Positions 36,758 to 49,100 of a stretch of 64,000 bases of DNA are shown piece after piece; the stretch's first letter is position 1, and every line of letters starts with the position of its first letter. The DNA is from Anaerolineae bacterium (lineage in GTDB: Bacteria > Chloroflexota > Anaerolineae > Aggregatilineales > Phototrophicaceae). Location of the stretch: the NCBI GenBank assembly GCA_020849765.1, contig JADLAY010000010.1, positions 1 to 64,000 of the forward strand. The letters run 5' to 3'. The notes below the pieces were generated by a model. It worked only from the letters and a program-made list of their open reading frames with translations, searched no databases and had not been told where the DNA came from. The position numbers were made by a program, and so were the translations under genes.

Positions 36758-37052
36758 ACTCTCACCGTTCGACATTGCGCTGCTCGGCATTGCGAGGCAG
36801 CGAGGAAAATCAGGCGCTGTACTACGGTTATCATTGTCGCGTAGGGCGGTCGGCCTGTCTGTCGGGAGTCGGAGGAACTCGTTGTCGGGAAATTCCCTAC
36901 AGGTGAGAACCCGGCGTCGATCGGGGTTTTCCGGTGGCTGGAAAACGGCTGGCAAAGGGTGCACATTCCGTGGTGATTTGTGAAGAACGTAAAGGATTTT
37001 CCCGTAAAATACGAGAGATAACTCTTATTTGTTCCTATATTTCGCGACAATT
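36758..37052. promoter_or_regulatory. Divergent upstream region (minus-strand cytochrome/flavoprotein cluster)
   Basis: About 300 bp between the pentahaem gene and the surface-protein promoter. The AT-rich half near 37000-37050 is the likely place for the minus-strand promoter, but I could not settle on boxes. The part near 36760-36960 is open on the minus strand without looking like protein-coding sequence. Confidence 0.35.
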
Positions 37053-37066
37053 TGTCAGAATTGACA
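37053..37066. promoter_or_regulatory. Inverted repeat overlapping the -35 box of the surface-protein gene
   Basis: TGTCA-GAAT-TGACA, a perfect 5-bp dyad around 4 bases. Its right arm is part of the TTGACA -35 hexamer, so a bound protein would block RNA polymerase. No cognate regulator is identified. Confidence 0.45.
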
Positions 37067-37089
37067 GTGTGATCTTTACGTTCTATACA
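37061..37089 (+). promoter_or_regulatory. Near-consensus sigma-70 promoter of the giant surface protein
   Basis: TTGACA (37061-37066), exactly 17 bases, TATACA (37084-37089). Predicted start near 37096, about 70 bases before the ATG at 37168. Confidence 0.75.
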
Positions 37090-37167
37090 AAAAACAAGCT
37101 ATAGTCTAAAGATAGTAGTTGCACGCGACTTCACACTGTCGTCACGCCGCGCCTGGGTCAATCAACA

Positions 37168-40100
37168 ATGCCATCAACACCACAACGTGCGTACAGCACA
37201 CGAAAGACCGCGTTGCGCGGGCTGACTATTTTCGTTCTGCTACTTCTTGTTTTGAGCACTGGTTTACCGATTCAACACGCGCAGGTCGACGACGCGTATC
37301 ATCATCCGACCAGGACATCCGTCCCACCGACGGACGTCCCGCCACCCACAGCCACTGACGAACCGACCGCCATCCCACCGTCTCCGACGGATGAGCCGAC
37401 GGCGACCGAGACCCCACGACCGACCGCGACGGAAACACCGACGACACCACCCACGTCGACGCCGACCTTCACGCCGACCACGGTTATCACCGAGCGCAGC
37501 GCGCCACCACTGCCGAATGACGGATCGGGCGAGCCAGAGTCAGCGGATCACTTCCCACCGGCCATGCCGATACCGCCCCGCCTGCAAGAGGCCCCTGAAC
37601 CGCCGCCGGAGATCGAACTGCCGATGCCGCTGATCAAGGTCGGCGACCCCGCCTTGAGCAAGACGGGCGTTTTGTTCCCCGGCGACACGGGTTTGCCCGG
37701 CGAGCAGTTGACCTGGATTGTGACGGTGACGAACACCAGCGAGGAGCCCGAGACAGACATCGTCGTCACGGATACGATCCGCAATGACCAGCGGATTGAC
37801 GCTGTCAGTACCGAGCAGGGGACGATCAGCGTCAGCGGCCAGACGGTGACTGCCGATATCGGCACGCTCGACCCAGCTCAGGTCGTCAACTTCTATATCG
37901 ACGTGACCGTGCTCGCCAGCCCGTATGATGGGCTGCTGCGCAACACGGCGATCAGCAATTACGGGACGTCAGCCTCTGCGACCGTCGCTGTCCCGACGGC
38001 AGACCCGAGCGGGCCCGATCCCGTGGTCGTGCTCAGCCCGCCTGCGGAAAACGTGTTCGCGGGCGATCAGACCTGCTTCACGGCGACCTTCACCAACGGC
38101 AAAGATCCCGGCCCGGATGCGCCGGGGTATGGGCCGTACATCCTGCTGACGATTCCGCCCTATGTCACCTTCGACAGCGCCACCTTTCTCAACAGCAATC
38201 TAGGCAGCGCCGGGCTGGTCACGCTTGTCGGGACGTTCACGGCGGACAACGGCAACATCCTCATCGATCCGATTTCCGGAACGGCCGTGTTTGGCGTTGA
38301 GACGGGGCGCTTGTACCTGATCAAACTGCCGATTGGCTCCGTCGTCGAGGGCAACCCGCCGCTGGTGACGACGATCTGCGTCACGACCGATCCGCTGGCG
38401 CCGATCTACGTGCCACTGCCGTTCGAGGCGATCCCGGCGTTCGAATTCGGCGATACGCCCACCGGCGATAACGGATCGATTGTCGGCGAATCGGACTTCA
38501 AGACGATCACACCGATTCTGGTGCGCTTCGAGAAGGACAACACCGTCCCAGAAGGGGAACGCCCGCCGGGCCCGACGTGGACGTACAGCTACATCCTGCG
38601 GGCAACGCTCGCACCCGGCCAGACGCTGACCGACGTCGTCATCACCGACGTCATGCCTAATCTGGGCATTGGCGGATCACTGCGCTTCGATTACGAGGAA
38701 GGCTCGACAGTCGTCGGCGGCACCTGTGCCAGGGCAGGGCTGGCAATCACGGAACCGACGCCGGGCAACGGCGAGACGCTGACCGTCAACCTGACCTCGG
38801 TGACCGAGATGACTAACACCGACCCATGTACGGTGACTGTGACTTACAGCGGCTACATTCTCGATATCCTCGACGAGGCCAATGACCTGCCCGACGAGCT
38901 GGACGTCACCAACACCGCCTCGTTCGACGGCGATCATCCGCTGCGCCCGGACGATGACCCGCCGCTTACCGCGACCAACACGATCCGCGCCGAGCACGAT
39001 GTCTTCCAGAAGTCGGTCACGCCGATGACCGCCGTGCCGGGCACGACGCTCGACTATGACGTGATCTTCCAGTTGACCGACTACGGCGCTTCAAGCCGGA
39101 TGGTGATCATCGACACCGTGCCGGATGGCATCAGTTTCGTTGACGGCTCGGCCAATATCACGGTGCCGGGGTACACCGGGCCGATCACGCCGGATGTCGT
39201 CGTCAATGGCGATGGCACACTGACGGTGACCTTCTGCGTGCTTGACACGGGGCCGAACTGCGTGCTCACGCCTCCGGCGACCTTACCGTCCGGCGCAGCG
39301 GGCTCGCTCTCGTATCAGGGGCTGCTGGAGCAGACCTATCGCGAGACCGGCGACCCTGTGCGCGCCTCTGATGGCATGGTCAATAACGTCGTCGCCGAGT
39401 ACACGCTGACGGACGGTTCGTCGCAGCAGGATACGTCCAGCGCCAGCGTCGCCGTGCCCGCCATCTCCCTCGACAAACAGACGATCAGCACCCCAGCCAA
39501 TGGCATTGGTTACACGCATGGCGAAACGGTGCGTTTCCGCCTGACGACCACCGTTCCCTCGGGCGATACACGTAACATCGTCCTGGAGGATTTCTTCCCA
39601 CTGCCGGTATTCGACATCACCGATGGCGACTACGGCATCGCTGGCGGCGGCCCATCCATGACGGATTCGATCACCAACACGGTTGGGCAGTGCTCGACCT
39701 ATCCGCTGGCGGACGTGACCGCGACCCCGGCACAGTATGAACGCTGCGGTGTCTATTTCGTCGCCAGCGAGAGCGACATCCTCCTGAGCGATGTCGCGCC
39801 GTTCACGGTGACGGTCAACGGCGGCACCAATTCGCTCAGCATCGCCATTCAGGACATCAACCAGCCGACCGGCCCGCTGCGCGTGACGTTTGACATCGTC
39901 GCCGCCATCATCGACCGCCCGTTTGCGGACGGCCTCTATCTCTCCAACCAGTCGCGCGTGACGACCGAGAACACCCCCGGCGCCAACCTGATCGCGGATT
40001 CGATTGACTACCTGTACATCAGCGCGCCGGTGCTCGACATCACCAAGGGCGTCGTCTCGACCTCCGGCGGCGGCACCATCGCGCCGATCACCGATCCGAT

Positions 40101-43100
40101 TGACGGCAATCTGACCGGCGCCGACGCGGGCAATCAGGTCACCTATGTCATCACGGTCGATAATACCGGCGCGGCTCCGGCCCATGCTGCGCAGATTCAC
40201 GACAACGTGCCGGCACAACTGGAAAGCTGCACGCTGGTCAGCGTCACCAACGGCGCGGGCACGCCGCTCGCCTATACCGGCGATCTGTTCGTGTTGCCCG
40301 GCATCACCCTGGCGGATTCGTTACCCGGTCTGGGCAGCGGTGCTCCCGCAGCCTCAGCACGTGTGCTGGTCACGGCGACCTGTACGCTGGCGGATGGAGT
40401 CACGCCGAATCAGGTGCTGACGAACACGGGCAGAGTCGCCTGGAGCCCGGTCGACCCCGATTCGCAGACCGGCGAGATCGACCCGCCGCTGGAGACCTAT
40501 CCGCCTGTCACCGATACGGCGACCGTGCGCATCGCCCTGCCGACCATCGACAAGACGGCGGATCGCACCGAAGCGACCATCGGCGAGGTCGTGCGCTACA
40601 CGATCGTGTCCGACATCCCCGAAGGTGAGACTGATAACGTGTCGATCGTCGACACGCTGCCTGCGGGCATGGCCTATGTCGGCTGTGTCAGCCTCGACGG
40701 TGCGCCGGGCCTGATCAGCAGCCTTGGAGCATTCTCTTGCGCCAACATGACGCCGACGGTGGCAGATTCGGGCGGCGAGCCAGCGCGTGAGGTGACCTTC
40801 ACGCTCGGCAACCTCACGACCGACGTCGACGCCTCCAGCGGCACTTTAAGTGTGACCATCGTCTTCGATGCCATCGTCACGGACGTGGCAGGCAACGTGC
40901 GTGGCACCACGCTCACCAACGACGTCGACCTGCATTACGGCAGCTTCGTCGTCACCGATGCCACGCCGCCGACCGTCACCGTGACCGAGCCGGAACTGCA
41001 AATCGACAAATCTGCCGCGCCGACGACCGGCGATGCCGGGAACACCGTGACGTACACGGTCGTGATCAGTCACACGGTTGCGAGCAACGCCGACGCTTTC
41101 GACGTGCAGTTCTCCGACACGCTGCCCGCGGAGATGACCTGCGTCAGCGTGACCAACACCGCCGGGGTCGCCCCGACGGCGCTCTCCGGCTGCGCCACGC
41201 CGATCACGGCGTCGTGGGATACCATCCCGGATGGGCAGACCAGCACGCTGCAAATCACGGCGACGTTGAACAGCAACGTGCAGCCGAGCCAGCAGATTAC
41301 GAACACGGGCATGCTGACGGATTACGACACGCTGGCGCAGGATGATGCTGCCGATCTGTCGCCCTATCACCCCGGCCCGGAAGATCGCGAACGCAGCTAC
41401 ACGACCAATGATGGCGCGGTCATCACGACCAACGCGATCACGATTGCCAAGACGATGACGGCGACGAGTGAGGCATTCACCACCGGCTCGAACGTCGTCA
41501 TCGGCGAGACGGTTACCTATCAGGTCACGCTGACGGTGCCGGAAGGCGTCGCCAACAACGTCACCGTCACCGACACGCTCGATAACGGCCTCGTCTTCCG
41601 CGACCTGCGCGAAACGCCGACCGGCTTCGCCAGCATTACCTTCCCGGCAGGCGTCACGTCGAGTGTCGGCACTGCCGCCACCATCCTGAGCAATGCGCAC
41701 GGTGCGGTCGCGATGACGGGCCGGCAGACGACCTTCAACTTCGGCACGCTGACTAACACCAACAACGACGCGACGGCCGAGCAGATCGTCATCACCTATC
41801 AGGCGGTCGTCGCTGATATTGGCGCCAACACCCGCAACGGCCAGCGCAACAATGCCGCGCAGCTCAGCTTCACGCGCGGCACACCGCCGGGCGGCACAGG
41901 GACGCAGACGGTTTCTGCGGCCAATGTCGTCATCGTCGAACCGACGCTGACCGTCGCCAAGAGCGCCGTCCCGACGGCCGGCGATGCGGGCGATATCGTC
42001 ACCTTTACGATTGTCGTCAGCCATGCGGCGGCCAGCAACGAGGACGCCTTTAACATCGTCCTGACCGACGCCGTCCCGGCCAATATGACCTATGTGCCCG
42101 GCTCGCTGGCGAATTTCGCCGGGGTCGCGGCGACGCTGGATGACAGCGGCGCGCCCACGTTGACGGCATCCTGGGCTGCGCTGACCGAGTCGCCGGATCA
42201 AACGAGCACGATTCAATTCCAGGCGACCATCAACGGCACGGTCGGCTCCGGCTTAGTGATCACCAACACCGCGAACATCGTCTACGACAGCCTGCCCGCC
42301 GATGGCAGTCACCCCGCGGATGAAGAAAATCTCGACTCGCCCTACGTCACGACCGACGGCGAGCGTGATTACACCGGGAGCGGCTCGGCGACTGTCACCG
42401 TGACCGCGCCGGGCTTCGTCAAGACGATCCTGAGCACCAGTTTCCCGGATACGGGTTCCGCACGCATCACCGCCGCGCCGGATCTCGCGATTGGCGAACG
42501 AATCGTCTTCCGCATCGTCGCCCAGATTCCGGAGGGCGTCTCGCCGATCACGATCACCGATCCGCTGCCCAATGCGATGAGCGTGGTCAGCTCACGCGTC
42601 GTGCGCATCGGCGCCAACCTGAGCGGCTCGACGCTGGCGGTGGATGATCCGGGCTCGGTCGCGGGCAGCACGGTGACGTTCAACTTCGGCACAATCACGA
42701 ACACCCCGGATGGCGTCAACACGGCGGACGACGAGATCGAGGTCGAAATCGAGGCGCGCTTGCTTGATAACGCCGCCAACAGCAATGGCCAAACCAAGAC
42801 CAACACGGCGACGATTAACTTCAGTATCGGCACGGTGCAGAGTTCGGTCACGATGGATGTGGTCGAGCCGGTCTTGACCATGACGAAGACCTTCACCCCA
42901 GCGACGATCACGGCGGGCGGGGCAGGCGGCACCTTCACCATCAGCGTGACCAACTCCGGCAACGCCGATGCGCACGAAGTCTCGATCACAGACAACATCA
43001 ATGCGCTGCTCAACGTGACCAGCATCACACCGAGCCTGGCAGGCGCACCCGCCACGACCCTGCTGACGAACAATTCCGCCACCGGCTCTCCGGCGAGCAT

Positions 43101-46100
43101 CGACATGAGTTTCGACCGCCTCGACATCGGCGAGACGATCCTGATCACCGTCAACTACACGGTGGCCGCTTCCGTGACGCCACAGAGCGTGATCAACACG
43201 GCCAACACGGCCTATGACGACATGCCATCGGGCAGCGCGGACGACGCCTTCGACCGCAACAGCACGGCCAACGACCCGGACACCTTGACCATCGTGCGCC
43301 AGGCCGACCTGGAGATCGTCAAGACCGTCGACGACTCGACTGTTTACGAAGGCGACACCGTCACCTTCACGCTCAATATCGAGAACCACGGCCCCTCAGA
43401 CGCGAGCAACGTCGTCGTGACCGATCCGCTGCCGACTGGGCTGACGTTCGTCAATTCGACGCCTGCCATCTGTACGGGCACGCCGCTCACGTGCACGGTC
43501 GGCACGCTCGCCGTCGGTGGATCGACCAGCATCACCATCACGGCGACGGTCAATGCCGGGCAGGGTGGTAACACGCTCGACAACGTCGCCACCGTCAGCG
43601 CCACGGAAACCGATCCGGTTCCGGGCAATAACAGCGAAAATGAACTGGTGACTGTGCTCGAATTCGCGACCATCGGCGATCGCCTGTGGCACGACCGAGA
43701 CGCCGATGGCGTGCAGGATGCGGGTGAGGTCGGCCTGCCCGGCCTGACCGTCACGCTGACGGGCACGGATGACACCGGCGCTGCCGTCAACCGCGCGACC
43801 ACGTCAGGCGTGAACGGCGCTTACTCATTTGCCAATCTGAAAGCGGGCACCTACGCGGTGACCGTGACCACGTTCGCCGGGATGGTGGCGACCGAGAATA
43901 CCTACGCGGGTGACATCGTCGAAGACGACACCACGCCCAATATCGTCGCCAACGCGGGCGACACGATTAACACGGTCGACTTCGGCTACCGGGGCGACAG
44001 CAGCATCGGCGACACCGTCTGGCGCGACGACGACGCGGACGGCGTGCAGGACGTCGGCGAGCCGCCGATGCCCGGCGTGACCGTGACGCTGACCGGCACG
44101 GACATCTTCGGTTCATCGGTCAACTTCACGACCACCACCAATGCTCTGGGCATCTACAGCTTCATCAACCTGATGCCGAGCAGCGTCGGCGGCTACACGG
44201 TGACCATCACGGCACCGGCGGGCATGGCGGCTGTCGCGGATGCCTATCCGGGCGATACGACTGAAAACGGCGTGACACCCGGTGTGGTTTTGGCGGCCAC
44301 GACCGACATCGACACGGTCGATTTTGGGCTGCGTGGCACGGCCTCCATCGGTGACCGCGTCTGGCGCGACGACGACAATGATGGTGTCCAAGATGCCGGC
44401 GAGCCGGGCATTGCCGGGCTGACGGTCACGCTGGCGGGCACTGATAGCTTCGGCAATGCCGTGACCAGGACGACGGCGACCGGCGTGAACGGTGCCTATA
44501 CCTTCGCCAATCTGCCGCCGAGCAATGGCACGGGCTACACCGTGACCGTCACCACGCCGCCGACGGGCACGACACCTTCCTATGATCTTGACGGCATCGC
44601 GACCGCGCACACGGCGACGGCGGTGCTGAATGCCGGTCAGGCGCGCACGGACGTCGACTTTGGCTACCGCGGGACAGGCTCGGTTGGCGACCGCGTCTGG
44701 CGCGACGATGACGGCGACGGCGTCCAGGATGCGGGCGAGGTTGGCATTAGCGGGCGGACGATCACGCTCACAGGCACGGATGTCTCCGGCACTGCCGTCA
44801 GCCTGACGACGACGACCGGTGCGGACGGCGCCTACAGCTTCCCGTATGTGCCGCCGAGTGATGGCGCGGGCTACACCGTGACCGTCACCACGCCGCCCGC
44901 GGGCGCGACGCCGACTTACGATCTGGACGGCGTTGGGACGGCGAACAGCGCCAACATTGCCCTGGCGGCGGCCCAGGCGCGCACAGACGTCGACTTCGGC
45001 TACCAGGGCACCGCTTCGCTCGGCGACCGCGTCTGGCGCGACGACGATGGCGATGGCGTGCAGGATGCGGGCGAGCCGGGCATCCCCGGCCTGACGATCA
45101 CGTTGACCGGTACGGATGCCTATGGCGCCGCTGTGACCCGGACGACGACGACGGATGTCAATGGCAACTACACGTTCGCCAATCTGCTGGCGAGCAATGG
45201 CACGGGCTACACGGTGACCGTGACGACGCCCCCGGCGGGCATGGGGCCATCTTACGACCTCGACGGCATTGCCACGGCGCACACGGCGGTCGCGACGCTG
45301 ACGGCGGGCGCGGCGCGCACGGACGTGGACTTTGGCTACCGCGGGACGGGCTCCATCGGCGACCGCGTCTGGCGCGACGACGATGGCGATGGCGTCCAGG
45401 ACGCGGGTGAGCCGGGCATCGCCGGGCTGACGGTCACGCTGGCGGGCACGGATAGCTTCGGCAATACGGTCACCCGGACGACGACCACCGGCGCGAACGG
45501 CGCTTACACTTTCGCCAATCTGCCTGCCAGCGATGGCACGGGCTACACGGTAACCGTGACGACGCCACCCGCGGGCATGGTCACCACTTACGATCTGGAT
45601 GGCACCGGCACAGCGCACACAGCAGTCGCAACTCTCGCGGCGGGCGCGGCGCGCACGGATGTCGACTTCGGCTATCAGGGCACCGGCTCCATCGGCGACC
45701 GCGTCTGGCGCGACGACGATGGTGATGGCGTGCAGGATGCGGGCGAACCGGGCATCACCGGCGTGACAGTCACGCTGACGGGTACCGATTCGTCTGGCAC
45801 GGCGGTCAGTTTCACGACGACGACCGGCGCGGACGGCGCTTACAACTTCGCCAACGTGCCGTCGAGCAATGGCACGGGCTACACGGTAACCGTGACGCCG
45901 CCCGCGGGCCTGGCGCCGACCTACGATCTGGATGGCATCGCGACAGCCAACGCCGCCGTCGCGACTCTGGCGGCGGGTGAGACGCGCACAGACGTCGACT
46001 TCGGCTATCGGGGCACCGGTTCCATCGGCGACCGCGTCTGGCGCGACGACGACGGTGATGGTGTGCAGGATGCGGGCGAGCCGGGCATCGCCGGGCTGAC

Positions 46101-49100
46101 GGTCACGCTGGCGGGTACCGATGCGTTCGGCAATGCGGTAGCCGGGACGACGACGACCGGCGCAAATGGTGCCTACACATTCGCCACGCTGCCGCCGAGT
46201 GATGGCACCGGCTACACGGTGACCATCACGACACCGCCCACAGGTACGGCACCGACCTACGATCTTGATGGCACGGGTACGGCGCACACGGCGGTCGCGA
46301 CGCTGACGGCGGGCGCGGCGCGCACGGATGTCGATTTTGGCTATCAGGGCACGGCGTCGTTGGGCGACCGCGTCTGGCGCGATGACGACGGCGATGGCGT
46401 GCAGGATGCAGGTGAGCCGGGCATCGCCGGGCTGACCATGACCCTCACGGGCACGGATGCCTCCGGCACGGCCGTCAGCTTCACGACGACTACCGGCGCC
46501 GATGGTGCTTACAACTTCGCCAATTTGCCGCCGAGCGACGGCACGGGCTACGCCGTGACGGTCACGACACCGCCCGCGGGCACGGCACCGACCTACGATC
46601 TCGATGGCACCGGCACGGCCCATACGGCGGTCGCGACGCTGACGGCTGGCGAAGCGCGCACGGATGTCGACTTCGGTTATCGCGGCACCGGTTCGATTGG
46701 CGACCGCGTCTGGCGCGACGACGATGGTGATGGCGTGCAGGATGCAGGCGAGCCGGGCATCGCCGGGCTGACCGTCACCCTGGCGGGCACCGATGCCTTC
46801 GGCAACGCGGTGGCCGGGACGACCACGACCGGGGCAAATGGCGCCTACACATTCGCCAACCTGCCGCCGAGTGATGGCACGGGCTACACCGTGACCGTCA
46901 CGACACCCCCGGCGGGCACAGTCCCGACCTACGATCTCGACGGCACGGGCACACCTCACACTGCGGTTGCGACGCTGACCGCAGGCGCGACGCGCACAGA
47001 TGTCGACTTCGGTTATCAAGGGACTGGCTCGATTGGCGACCGCGTCTGGCGCGACGACAACGGCGACGCGGTGCAGGATGCGGGTGAGCCGGGCATTCCC
47101 GGCCTGACGGTCACTCTGACCGGCACCGATGCCGCCGGAGTGGCCGTCAGCTTCACGACGACGACCGGCGCGAATGGCGCCTATACGTTCGCCAATCTTC
47201 CGCCGAGCGATGGCACGGGCTACACCGTGACCGTCACGACGCCGCCAGCGGGCACGACGACGACCTACGATCTGGACGGCATCGCGACGGCGAACACGAC
47301 GGCTGCGACATTGGCCGCCGGCGAGACGCGCACGGACGCCGACTTTGGCTACCAGGGCAACGGATCGATCGGTGACCGCGTCTGGCGCGACGACGATGGC
47401 GATGGCGTGCAGGACGCGGGCGAGCCCGGCGTGCCTGGCGTCACCGTCACGCTGACCGGCACGGACGCCTTCGGCAACGTTCTGAATCTGACGACAACGA
47501 CCGATGCTGATGGCAACTATATCTTCGAGCACCTGCCGCCGAGCAATGGCACGGGCTACACGGTGACGGTAACGCCGCCCGCGGGCTTCACCCCATCGGC
47601 GGATGCCTACCCAGGCGACACGACGGAAAACGGGGCGACACCCGGCATCGTGCTTAATCCGAATGCTGCGCTGGATACGGTCGATTTCGGCCTGCGCGGC
47701 GCAGCGCGGATCGGCGACACGGTCTGGCGCGACGACGATGCCGATGGCATCCAGGACCCCGGCGAACCCGGTATCCCGAATGTGACCGTGACGCTGACCG
47801 GCATGGACAGCCTGGGCGCCCCCGTCAACCTGACGACGACAACGGATGCGGCTGGCAACTACGTGTTCAGCAACCTGGCATTCAGCGATGCGACCGGCTA
47901 CACGGTGACGACCAGCGGCGCCGCCCTGGCCGGGCTGCTCCCGGTGGCGGACGTCTTTGCGGGCGACGTGACGGTAGACGGGGCCACACCCGGCATCGTG
48001 GTCGATGCGGGCAACACCGATATTCAAACCGTCGATTTCGGCTATCAAGGGGCGCAGAGCGTCTCCGGCAGCATCTGGCGCGATGACGACTCCAGCGGCG
48101 CGCAAAATGGCGTGGAGCCCGACCTCGCAGGCATCCCTGTGATGCTGACGGGCACCGATGCAAATGGCAATGCCATCAGCTTCACGACGACGACCGATGC
48201 GGCGGGCGACTACAACTTCGCCAACGTGCCGCCGGGCACCTACACCGTCACGGCCACGCCGCCAACCGGCTTCAACGTGACCAACGATGCTTTCCCCGGC
48301 GATGCGACCGAGAACAGCCAGACGCCGATCACGGTTACTGCCGGTAACGACGTGACCGCGGTCGACTTCGGCTACGTCGGGGCGGGCGCGCTCGGTGATC
48401 GCGTTTGGAACGACGTCAACGGCGACGGCGTGCAGGATGCGGGCGAGCCCGGCATCCCCGGCCTGATGCTCACGCTCACCGGCCTCGACTCGTTCGCCAA
48501 CCCGATCACAAAGACGACTACGACGGGCGCGGACGGCATCTACACGTTCGCCGGACTGCCGCCCAGTGATACGACCGGCTTCCTGGTCACGATCACGACG
48601 CCACCCGCGGGCACGGTGCCCACCATCGATCTGGATGGCATTGTGACGGCGCACACGGCGCTCGCGCTCCTCGATCCCAACCAGACGCGGACGGACGTCG
48701 ACTTCGGCTACCAGGGCAGCGGCTCGCTTGCGGGCAGCGTCTGGCGCGACGACGACGCCAGCGCCACGCGGAACGGGCTTGAACCGGGCATCCCCGGCAT
48801 CACGATCACGCTGACGGGCACCGATGCGTTCGGCAACCCCGTCACACTGACGACGACGACCGATGCCGATGGCAACTACGTGTTCGACCATCTGCTGGCC
48901 GGGGATTACGTGGTGACGGTCACGCCCCCGGCGGGCACGATCAACACCTACGACGGCAACACCGGCGAGGACAACGACACGCCGGTCACGCTCACCCCCG
49001 GTGAGACGCGCACGGGCGTGGATTTCGGTTACTTCGGCCTCGGCTCGCTCGGCGACCGTATCTGGCACGATCGGAATGGCGATGGTGTGCAGGATGCCGG

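Noticed and set aside
36758..36964. N-terminal extension of the pentahaem cytochrome
   Set aside because: It would put about 69 non-hydrophobic residues before the membrane helix, and a better ribosome site lies at the internal ATG.
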